64,000 nt of DNA from Paraoerskovia sediminicola. Its GTDB lineage: Bacteria > Actinomycetota > Actinomycetes > Actinomycetales > Cellulomonadaceae. The first letter of the stretch is position 1. Every line of letters begins with the position of its first letter. Location: contig NZ_AP027729.1 of NCBI RefSeq assembly GCF_030296575.1, positions 3,286,001 through 3,350,000 of the forward strand, in the 5' to 3' direction. A model generated the notes under the pieces. The model saw only the letters and a list, made by a program, of their open reading frames with translations. It was not told the origin of the DNA and did not search any database. The translations under genes and the position numbers were made by a program. Positions 56,517 through 64,000 of the stretch are shown here, piece by piece.

Positions 56517-57854
56517 AGGGACCGAAAGGCCCGACCCGCACGACCGAACGAGGACGCGAGGCGAGGTCCGCGGCGAGCGAGCGGACGTCGTCCGCCGTCA
56601 CGGCGCGGATGCGCTCGATCGAGTCCTCCAGCGTGAGCAGCGTCCCGTGCACGAGCTCCGAGCGGCCGAGCCGGTTCATCCGGGCGCCGGAGTCCTCGAG
56701 CCCGAGGACCATCCCGCCGGTGTGCTGGCCGACGCAGCGCTTGAGCTCGGCGGCCGTGATGCCGTCGTGCGCGAGCCTGTCGAGCTCCTCGCCGAGCAGC
56801 TTGGTGACCTCGTCGATCCGCGCCGGGGCGCAGCCGGCGTAGAGGCCGAAGGTGCCGGTCTCCCCGTAGCCCGAGGCGAACGAGTAGGTCGAGTACGCCA
56901 GTCCCCGACGCTCACGGATCTCCTGGAAGAGCCGCGAGCTCATGCTGCCGCCGAGGACCCCGTTGAGCACGGAGAGCGCGAAGCGGCGCTCGTCCGTCGC
57001 CGCGAGGCCGGTGCCACCGATGATCACGTTCGCCTGCTCGACCGCGCGGTGGATCGTCAGCTCGACGGCCGGGCGGTCGGGCGCGCCGGACGATGCGCCC
57101 GGCTCGGTGACCGGCAGACGGCGCGGGGTCGGCACGCGAGGCGACGAGAGGTCCCAGCCGCCGGCGACGAGGTCCTGGGCGACGCGGTCGCACAGGGCGT
57201 CGTGGTCGACTCCCCGGCCGCGGCGACCACGAGGGTCTCCGGCCGGTAGTGCTCGCGGTAGTGCTCCCACACCGCGTCGCGCGGCACGGCGCGGATCGTC
57301 TCCGGCGTGCCGCCGATCGGGCGGCCCAGCGGGGTGTCCCCCAGGACGGCCGTCGAGAACTCCTCGTGGACGACGTCCCCGGGGTCGTCGTCGTTCATGG
57401 CGATCTCCTCGAGGATCACGCCACGCTCGGTCTCGAGCTCGGCGGCGTCGATCGTCGCGGAGGTGACCATGTCGGTGATCACGTCGACGGCCATCGGCAG
57501 GTCGGCGTCGAGCACCCGCGCGTAGTAGCACGTGTGCTCCTTGCCGGTGGCCGCGTTGGCCTCGCCGCCGACGGCGTCGAACGCCTCGGCGATGTCCATC
57601 GCCGAGCGCGTCGGGGTGCCCTTGAAGAGCAGGTGCTCCAGGAAGTGCGTGGAGCCGAAGTGTCCACGGGTCTCGTCGCGCGAACCGACGCCGACCCAGG
57701 CACCGACCGTCGCCGAGCGCAGGCCCGGCATCGACTCGGTGAGCACACGGACACCGCCGGGCAGGACGGAGCGACGGATGGTCGCGCCGTCCTGCCCGGC
57801 GGTCAGCTCGCTGCCGGCCTCACCGGCAGCGACGAGCGGAAGGTCCCAGGACAC
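56515..57854 (-). CDS. M16-family zinc peptidase (frame broken once)
   Basis: About 446 aa after correction. Inverted zinc motif HFLEHLLFKGT (HxxEH) with the distal Glu in ERGVILEEI, then a C-terminal inactive-half domain (RERRGLAYSTYSFASGYGETGTFGLY). Corresponds in position to mycobacterial PepR (Rv2782c) beside pnp. The frame changes at CCCC (57212-57215); one added base restores AAAGGVDHDALCD. GTG 57854 begins one base after the pnp stop, so it is translationally coupled. The substrate is unknown. Confidence 0.9.
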
Positions 57855-57855
57855 C

Positions 57856-60083
57856 TCAGGCGTCGGTCGCCTCGGCTGCGTCGTCCGAGTCCTCGGTCAC
57901 CGCGTGCAGCGAGAGCTTGCCGCGCGGGTCGACCTCGCCGATCTCGACCTGGACCTTCTGGCCGATCGAGAGGACGTCGTCCACGTTCTCGACGCGCTTG
58001 CCACCGACGAGCTTGCGGATCTGGCTGATGTGCAGCAGACCGTCCTTGCCCGGCGAGAGCGAGACGAACGCGCCGAACGAGGTCGTCTTGACCACGGTGC
58101 CGACGAAGCGCTCGCCGACCTCGGGGACGTGGGGGTTGGCGATCGCGTTGATCGCTGCCCGTGCGGCCTCGGCCGAGGGGCCGTCGGTCGCGCCGATGTA
58201 GACGGTGCCGTCGTCCTCGATCGAGATGTCGGCGCCGGTCTCCTCCTGGATCTGGTTGATCATCTTGCCCTTCGGGCCGATGACCTCGCCGATCTTGTCC
58301 ACGGGGACCTTGACGGCGATGACGCGAGGAGCGTTGGGGCTCATCTCGTCGGGCACGTCGATGGCCTCGGCGAGGACGTCGAGGATCGTCAGGCGCGCGT
58401 CGCGGGCCTGGGTGAGCGCGCCACCGAGCACCGAGGCCGGGATGCCGTCGAGCTTGGTGTCGAGCTGGATGGCCGTGACGAACTCACGGGTACCGGCGAC
58501 CTTGAAGTCCATGTCGCCGAACGCGTCCTCCGCACCGAGGATGTCGGTGAGGGCCGCGTAGCGGGTCTCACCGTCGACGGTGTCGGAGACGAGGCCCATC
58601 GCGATGCCCGCGACCGGGGCGCGCAGCGGCACTCCGGCGTTGAGGAGCGACAGCGTCGAGGCGCAGACGGAACCCATCGAGGTCGAGCCGTTGGAGCCGA
58701 GGGCCTCGGACACCTGGCGGATCGCGTACGGGAACTCCTCGCGCGACGGCAGCACCGGCACGAGCGCGCGCTCGGCGAGGGCGCCGTGCCCGATCTCGCG
58801 ACGCTTCGGGCTGCCGACCCGGCCGGTCTCACCGGTCGAGTAGGGCGGGAAGTTGTAGTTGTGCATGTAGCGCTTGCGCGTCACCGGGCCGAGCGAGTCG
58901 ATCTGCTGCTCCATGCGGAGCATGTTCAGCGTGGTGACACCCATGATCTGGGTCTCGCCGCGCTCGAACAGCGCCGAGCCGTGCACGCGCGGCAGGACCT
59001 CGACCTCGGCACCCAGGGTGCGGATGTCCGAGAGGCCACGGCCGTCGATGCGGAAGCCGTCGGAGAGGATGCGCTGACGGATGAGCTTCTTCTGCACAGC
59101 GCGGTACGCGGCGGAGAGCTCCTTCTCGCGGCCCTCGAACGAGCCGGCGAGGGACTCGACGACCTCGGACTTGATCGCGTCGATGCGCGACTCGCGGTCC
59201 TGCTTGTCGGCGATGGAGAGCGCCTCGCCCAGGGGGCGGTGGCGGCGTTCTCGACGGCCGAGTAGGTGTCGTCCTGGTAGTCCGGGAAGAGCGGCAGCTC
59301 CTTGGTCGGACGCGTGGCCCGCGCCGCGAGGTCGGCCTGCGCCTCGCAGAGCTGGCGGATGAACGGCTTCGCGGCCTCGATGCCCTCGGCGACGACGGAC
59401 TCGGTCGGGGCGGCGACGCCCTGCTCCTTGATGAGGTTCCACGAGTTGTCCGTGGCCTCGGCCTCGATCATCGCGATCGCGACGTCGGGGTTGCCCTGGG
59501 AGTCCGTGACGATGCGGCCGGAGACGACCATGTCGAAGACGGCGCGCTCCTTGTCGCTGTACTTCGGGAACGCGACCCACTGGCCGTCGATGAGCGCGAT
59601 GCGCACGGCACCGGCCGGGCCGGAGAACGGCAGGCCGGAGAGCTGCGTCGAGAGCGACGCCGCGTTGATGGCGAGCGTGTCGTACGCGTCGTCCGGGTGC
59701 GCGGCGAGGACGGTCACGACGACCTGGACCTCGTTGCGGACGCCCTTGACGAACAGCGGGCGCAGCGGGCGGTCGATGAGACGGCACGCGAGGATCGCCT
59801 CGGTCGAGGGGCGGCCCTCACGACGGAAGAACGAGCCGGGGATGCGTCCCGCGGCGTACATGCGCTCCTCGACGTCCACCGTCAGCGGGAAGAAGTCGAA
59901 GTGGTCCTTGGGGTGCTTGCCGACCGTGGTGGCCGACAGCAGCATGGTCTCGCCGTCGAGGTAGGCGACGGCGGAGCCGGCGGCCTGCTGGGCGAGGCGG
60001 CCCGTCTCGAAGCGGACGGTGCGGGTGCCGAAGCGGCCGTTGTCGATCTCGGCTTCGGCGAACTGGATCTCGGGACCCTCCAT
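57856..60083 (-). CDS. pnp: Polyribonucleotide nucleotidyltransferase (frame broken once)
   Basis: 3'-5' phosphorolytic RNase. About 742 aa after correction: two RNase PH domains ([32 protein letters not shown]), a KH domain ([15 protein letters not shown]) and an S1 domain ([19 protein letters not shown]). The frame changes at GGGGG (59232-59236); one added base restores [17 protein letters not shown] 60083 follows AGGAGG. Downstream of rpsO and upstream of the M16 peptidase gene. Confidence 0.95.
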
Positions 60084-60293
60084 GGGTGCCCTCCTGTCTG
60101 TTCGCGCGCCCGGCGACCGGTCGTCGGTCTTCGATCGAGGTCCACGGCGTCCTGCGGACAGGGTCCGTGAGCCACTACCGAGGACCAGGCGATGGTCTCG
60201 ATGGGCGCGATGGTTGGGTGTGCGGTGGTGCTGATGGTGCCGGGACCTCAGGTCCGGGCGTGCCGCCGGGGCGGCGATCCCATCACACCAGAC

Positions 60294-60321
60294 CAGCCCG
60301 GCCCCTGCAGGGACCGGGCTG
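60294..60321 (-). terminator. Hairpin between rpsO and pnp
   Basis: CAGCCCGG (60294-60301) pairs with CCGGGCTG (60314-60321), and inner CCC/GGG (60303-60305, 60310-60312) extend the stem. It is an end for the rpsO message or a processing site before pnp. The 210 bases up to pnp hold no gene. Confidence 0.65.
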
Positions 60322-60332
60322 GGGGTGTCGTG

Positions 60333-60602
60333 TCAGCGACGCAGACCGAGGCGCTCGATGAGGCTGCGGTAGCGGTTGATGTCGACCTTCTGGAGGTACC
60401 CGAGGAGGCGACGGCGCTGGCCGACGAGGAGAAGCAGGCCACGACGGCTGTGGTGGTCGTGCTTGTGCTCCTTGAGGTGCTCGGTGAGGTCGAGGATGCG
60501 CTGCGACAGCATCGCGATCTGGACCTCGGGCGAACCGGTGTCGCCCTCGCTGGTCGCGTACTCGGTCATGATGCGCTGCTTGGTGGCAGAATCGAGCGGC
60601 AC
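60333..60602 (-). CDS. rpsO: 30S ribosomal protein S15
   Basis: 89 aa, full length; a primary binding protein of the 16S rRNA central domain. Family segments [24 protein letters not shown] and [14 protein letters not shown] 60602 has AGGAG at five bases upstream. Order rpsO-pnp is the usual one. Confidence 0.98.
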   Translation of the reverse strand: MPLDSATKQRIMTEYATSEGDTGSPEVQIAMLSQRILDLTEHLKEHKHDHHSRRGLLLLVGQRRRLLGYLQKVDINRYRSLIERLGLRR

Positions 60603-60689
60603 GGTTCTCCTTCGTAGTGATCGTTGCGCGGCGCGCCAGGGCTTGGTCCCCTGGGCTCTTCGGCTGGCCTTTCGGCTCCCGCGGCCGTT

Positions 60690-60720
60690 CTGACGGCTCT
60701 ACCAGTGTATCAGCCGTCAG
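60690..60720. promoter_or_regulatory. Inverted repeat between the DUF6297 gene and rpsO
   Basis: CTGACGGCT (60690-60698) and AGCCGTCAG (60712-60720) form a perfect 9-bp stem with a 13-base loop. One arm contains the stop codon of the DUF6297 gene. The loop on the minus strand holds TACACT (60709-60704), a possible -10 for rpsO, but no matching -35 is seen. Either a terminator or an operator/promoter. Confidence 0.5.
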
Positions 60721-62369
60721 GTGCGCTCAGCCGGGACCCGGGTCGCCACGAGCACCGCGACCCACGCCAGCAGGAGCTGGACCACGACGAGCTCCGGTGC
60801 GGGCGCGCCCAGCAGGAGTGCGACGGCCCACGGCACCGAGCAGAGCACCGCGACGTCGGGTCCCTTGGTGAACGCCGCCGAGGCGCCGGCCGGCAGCGCG
60901 CCGCCCGGGGTGGCGAGGAGCGGGCCGGACCAGTCCGGCGGCTTGCGGTAGGCGTTGCGGATCGCGGCGGCCCCGTACGTGACGGCGCCCGCGAGCGCGA
61001 GCACGAGCCACCCGGGGTCGCCGGACGCGAAGGTCAGCGGGAGCCCGATGGCGAGGGTCACCGTCAGCGCCGTCAGGCTCGGCAGCACCGCGCGCACCCT
61101 GCGCACGTCGCGCGCACCCAGCGGGACGATCCGGTCCAGCTCCGTGCTCTGCTCCGCGTGCCGCGCGCCCTGGGCGCCGACGGTCGCGGCGCGGTAGCCG
61201 ACGACGACGAGCAGGAGCAGGAGGCCGACGCCGGCGCGCAGGGCCGGGATCTGCTGCGCGACGACCACGAGCGCCGAGAGCCCGATCACCTGCGCCCACG
61301 TCGACGACGACCGCGCGAAGAGGGTGAGGTCGGCCGTGAGGATCGCCTGCACCGGCCCCCGGACGCGGGCGAAGGTCCTCGGCCTGCGCGGCACGCGGAG
61401 CCGCACCGACCCCTGCATCGCCCGGCCGAGCGCGCGCAGGTCGAGGGACATGACCCCGGCGCTCGCCTGGTCGGCGACCGCGCTCCGGGCGCGCAGGACG
61501 GCGGAGCTCAGCCGGTCGAGCCGAGACGCCCACAGGATCGTCAGCCCGACGCCGGCCACGCCCACGAGGCCGTCGACCCACAGCGGGAGGTCCAGGGCGC
61601 GACCCGTGGAGACCCCGGCGACCACGAGGCCCACCCCGAGCACCGGCACCGCCGCGACCCCGAGGTCGCTCGTGCGGGCGAGCCCCGAGACGACCCCGGG
61701 GTGAGGCTGTGCCAGACCCGCGAGAGCGACGACGACGAGCCCCGCCGCGGCGCCGAGCGCGGCGGACCCACCGACCGCGGACCACTCAGTGCCCGTCACG
61801 ACGGCGACCAGGACGAACCCGGCGGCCCCGAGCAGCGGGCCGGCGATCAGCGCGCGGACGAGCGTCGGGCGCACGAGGCCCGGTCGGTCGACCGGCATCG
61901 GGACCCACCAGCGCACTCCCCCGGCGGAGACTCCCAGCGGACCGAGGCGCACGGCGAGCCCGAGCCCCGCCGCCACCAGGGCGAGGGTGACGAGCAGCCG
62001 CACGGTCTCGGGGTCGAGCGTCGCGGCGCCCTCGACCGCCGGCGCGTCCACGACGTCCCGCAGCGCGTTCGCGATGCCGACGGCGAGGCCCGCGCTGATG
62101 AGGACGGACGTCGCGATGTACGCCAGGTCCGACAGGACCTGGCCGAGACCTCCGCCCGTGCGGGACGCGAGCACCGCCGCGGTGAGCCTGCGGATCTCGC
62201 GCCCGCTGAACGCCTCGTCGGGGTCCACGACCGGGCGGGGCAGCCGGTGCTCAGGACCGACGTCGGGGAGCGTCCCGACCTCGACGTCCTGGGCGTCCTG
62301 GGCGTTCTCGGCGTCCTGGGCGTTCTCGGCGTCGTCGGTGTCCGCGGGGAGCGGCTCCGCGTCGCCCAC
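60717..62369 (-). CDS. DUF6297-like multi-pass membrane protein
   Basis: 550 aa. An acidic N-terminus of about 70 residues with an 18-bp tandem repeat (Asp-Ala-Glu-Asn-Ala-Gln), then about 12 membrane helices with a basic cytoplasmic loop in the middle (about residues 275-300). Starts two bases after the stop of the ABC ATPase gene, so it is probably the membrane half of that transporter. I recognise the size and composition of DUF6297 proteins but this call is from topology and linkage. The substrate is unknown. Confidence 0.75.
   Translation of the reverse strand: MGDAEPLPADTDDAENAQDAENAQDAQDVEVGTLPDVGPEHRLPRPVVDPDEAFSGREIRRLTAAVLASRTGGGLGQVLSDLAYIATSVLISAGLAVGIANALRDVVDAPAVEGAATLDPETVRLLVTLALVAAGLGLAVRLGPLGVSAGGVRWWVPMPVDRPGLVRPTLVRALIAGPLLGAAGFVLVAVVTGTEWSAVGGSAALGAAAGLVVVALAGLAQPHPGVVSGLARTSDLGVAAVPVLGVGLVVAGVSTGRALDLPLWVDGLVGVAGVGLTILWASRLDRLSSAVLRARSAVADQASAGVMSLDLRALGRAMQGSVRLRVPRRPRTFARVRGPVQAILTADLTLFARSSSTWAQVIGLSALVVVAQQIPALRAGVGLLLLLVVVGYRAATVGAQGARHAEQSTELDRIVPLGARDVRRVRAVLPSLTALTVTLAIGLPLTFASGDPGWLVLALAGAVTYGAAAIRNAYRKPPDWSGPLLATPGGALPAGASAAFTKGPDVAVLCSVPWAVALLLGAPAPELVVVQLLLAWVAVLVATRVPAERT
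62300..62333. repeat. 18-bp repeat at the start of the DUF6297 gene
   Basis: Two near-complete units of GGGCGTTCTCGGCGTCCT (62300-62317 and 62318-62333). Codes an acidic repeat; the length is a multiple of three, so copy-number change would stay in frame. Confidence 0.7.
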
Positions 62370-62371
62370 CC

Positions 62372-63163
62372 TCAGCGCTCCTCGGCGAGGACCGCGAGCG
62401 CCCCGGCGTTGTCCACGACCCGGCACGACTCGTCGGAGACCACGAGCCCTCGTGCGCCCGTCGACGCGACGAGACCCGGGTCGTGGGTCGCGACGACCAC
62501 CGCCGAACCCTCGCCGGCCTCGGCGACGAGCATGCGCCCGAGCTCCGCGCGCATACGGGTGTCCAGCCGCTGCTCGGGCTCGTCGAGGAGGACGATCTCG
62601 CGGGGCCTGACGAAGGCGGAGGCGAGCAGGAACCTGCGGCGCTGGCCCGAGGAGAGGGCTGACGGGACCGCTCGGGCGAGCTCGGTGAGACCGAACCGGC
62701 CCATCACGTCGTCGGTGAGCGGCCCGGCGTCGGCCACGGAGTGCCCGCGCGCCGTGAGGACCAGGTGCTCCCGGACCGTCAGGCCCGGGAAGAACGCGTC
62801 GTCGTCGAGCACCCCGACGACCCGTGCTCGGAAGTCCCGCTCGCGCTCGTCGACCGTCCGCCCGAAGGCCCGGACCGTACCGGTGATCGGGGCGAGCAGA
62901 CCGAGGAACGTCCGCAGCAGCGTCGACTTGCCGCTCCCGTTCGGCCCGACGATCGCCAGGATCTCGCCGGGCCGCACCCGCACGTCGACCGGCGCGCACA
63001 CGGGGACGTCGGCATAACCGACCGCCAGCTTCGTGGCCTCCAGCACCGGGGGGACGCTCGGGCGTCGCTTCCGGGGACCCGACGTAGCCGTGGACGCCGG
63101 AGCGCTCGCGGTAACCGGAGCGCCCGGACCTGCCTTCGCGGGTCCGCCCCGGCGTGCGCTCAT
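62372..63163 (-). CDS. ABC transporter ATP-binding protein
   Basis: 263 aa. Walker A GPNGSGKST, a signature-like LSSGQRRR (in place of LSGGQ), Walker B IVLLDEPEQRLD and ATHDPG. The N-terminal 35 residues are a Pro/Ala/Lys-rich extension. ATG 63163 overlaps the ribF stop (ATGA), and the DUF6297 gene follows two bases after its own stop, so the three are coupled. Probably an exporter of unknown substrate. Confidence 0.88.
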   Translation of the reverse strand: MSARRGGPAKAGPGAPVTASAPASTATSGPRKRRPSVPPVLEATKLAVGYADVPVCAPVDVRVRPGEILAIVGPNGSGKSTLLRTFLGLLAPITGTVRAFGRTVDERERDFRARVVGVLDDDAFFPGLTVREHLVLTARGHSVADAGPLTDDVMGRFGLTELARAVPSALSSGQRRRFLLASAFVRPREIVLLDEPEQRLDTRMRAELGRMLVAEAGEGSAVVVATHDPGLVASTGARGLVVSDESCRVVDNAGALAVLAEER

Positions 63164-64000
63164 CGCAGGTCCGGCTGGTCCGGCGCGGTCTGGCCCGCGG
63201 GCGGGAGCAGGATCTCCCGGGCGCGCTCGACGTCGTCGTGCATCTGGGCGACGAGCGGCTCGATCCCGTCGAACCGGACCGTCGGCCGGAGGTGCTCGAC
63301 GAGGTCCAGCGCGATCTCCTCGTCGTAGAGGTCGAGGTCGGTGCGGTCCAGCACGTACGCCTCGACGCGGCGCTCCGCGCCGTCGAACGTCGGGTTGGTC
63401 CCGACGGAGATCGCTGCGGGCAGCACCGCGTCCATGTTCCCCGGGTCGGCCTCGACAAGGTCGGGGCGCAGGACCCATCCCGCGTACACGCCGTCCTGCG
63501 GGACCATGCCCTGGACGTCGCCGAGGTTCGCAGTCGGGAACCCGAGCTCGCGGCCGCGGGCGTCACCGTGCACGACGGTCCCCCGGACCCGGTGGTGGCG
63601 GCCCAGGACCTCGGTCGCGTCGCGGACGCGCCCGGCAGCCAGCAGCTCGCGGACGTAGGTGGACGACCAGCGGTGGTGGCCGGCCGGCACGTCGTCCGGC
63701 GGGTCCTCCTGGCCGACGTCGTCGACCGTGACCACGTCGAACCCGTGGGCTCGGCCCAGCTCGACCATCGTCGAGAGGTCACCGGAGTTGTCGCGACCGA
63801 ACCGCACGTCGTGGCCGACGACGACGGTCCTCGCCCCGAGTCCCCCGGACAGGTAGGCGACGACGAACTCCTCCGGCGTCTGCCTCGCGAACTCGAGGGT
63901 GTACTCGACGACCAGCGTCGCGTCGAGACCGGTCTCCGCCAGGAGCCTGGTGCGGTCGGCCAGCCCGGTGATCAGCTCGGGCGCAGAGTCCGGGCGGTGG
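63160..64000 (-). CDS. ribF: Bifunctional riboflavin kinase/FAD synthetase (partial)
   Basis: The 3' part of ribF; the start lies beyond the right edge. The frame is open from 64000 down to the stop at 63160, 280 codons. The visible part covers the end of the adenylyltransferase domain (EEFVVAYLSGGLGARTVVVGHDVRFGRDN region) and the whole riboflavin kinase domain with RELGFPTANLG and GVYAGWV. Makes FMN and FAD. Its end overlaps the ABC transporter ATPase start. Confidence 0.95.
   Translation of the reverse strand, partial: HRPDSAPELITGLADRTRLLAETGLDATLVVEYTLEFARQTPEEFVVAYLSGGLGARTVVVGHDVRFGRDNSGDLSTMVELGRAHGFDVVTVDDVGQEDPPDDVPAGHHRWSSTYVRELLAAGRVRDATEVLGRHHRVRGTVVHGDARGRELGFPTANLGDVQGMVPQDGVYAGWVLRPDLVEADPGNMDAVLPAAISVGTNPTFDGAERRVEAYVLDRTDLDLYDEEIALDLVEHLRPTVRFDGIEPLVAQMHDDVERAREILLPPAGQTAPDQPDLR

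Overview
The window is very GC-rich, densely packed bacterial chromosome. It carries actinobacterial marker families (DUF3040, DUF3046, a PAC2 protein, an SAV_6107-like HEPN protein, ClgR, a LysM/lexA/nrdR block). The flavour is Micrococcales, possibly Cellulomonadaceae-like, but the genus is inference. From about 16 kb to the right edge, the gene order follows from memory the core block of Mycobacterium tuberculosis Rv2718c-Rv2786c: nrdR, LysM (ChiZ position), lexA, hflX, dapF, miaA, miaB, recX, recA, DUF3046, clgR, pgsA, ftsK, RNase J, dapA, dapB, M16 peptidase, pnp, rpsO, ribF. The gluABCD-recX-recA stretch matches the arrangement known in Corynebacterium glutamicum. I see no tRNA, rRNA, insertion sequence, prophage or CRISPR array.

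Layout. 0.3-4.9 kb: moxR, DUF58 and transglutaminase genes, translationally coupled. 4.8-7.0 kb: an SOS operon on the minus strand (HEPN protein, DinB, DUF3040) with a perfect LexA box at its head. 7.1-9.0 kb: a spermidine-synthase-like gene and a PAC2 protein. 9.1-12.4 kb: a signalling set (receiver-SpoIIE phosphatase, membrane histidine kinase, single-domain response regulator), divergent from a HelD/HelR-type RNA-polymerase-recycling helicase. 15-18.6 kb: serA, nrdR, LysM protein and lexA with three SOS boxes. 18.7-28.4 kb: ldh, dinG, hflX, a small methyltransferase, dapF, miaA, an unknown gene and miaB. 28.5-31.8 kb: a glutamate-type ABC importer. 31.9-37.2 kb: recX and recA, with a two-gene cassette (metallo-beta-lactamase fold plus membrane phosphodiesterase) lying between recA and DUF3046. 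37.4-43.3 kb: the large helicase lhr and a Nei-type glycosylase. 43.3-46.4 kb: clgR, cinA, pgsA and a CapA-like lipoprotein. 46.6-54.5 kb: ftsK, a hydrolase, RNase J, dapA and azlCD. 54.6-64 kb: a GNAT protein, dapB with a small membrane protein, an M16 peptidase, pnp, rpsO, a DUF6297/ABC transporter pair and the 3' part of ribF.

Themes. DNA damage response is over-represented (lexA, recA, recX, dinB, LysM suppressor candidate, dinG, Nei glycosylase, lhr). LexA boxes are visible at four promoter regions. Many genes have a TANNNT -10 hexamer six to eight bases before the start codon, implying leaderless mRNAs. Short overlaps (ATGA or GTGA) couple many gene pairs.

Quality warning. Fourteen genes, including normally essential or core ones such as dapB, contain 15 frame breaks. 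Every one is corrected by adding a single base, and nearly all sit in runs of four or five G or C. I read these as under-called homopolymers in the sequence, not as real pseudogenes. The affected genes are annotated across the break.
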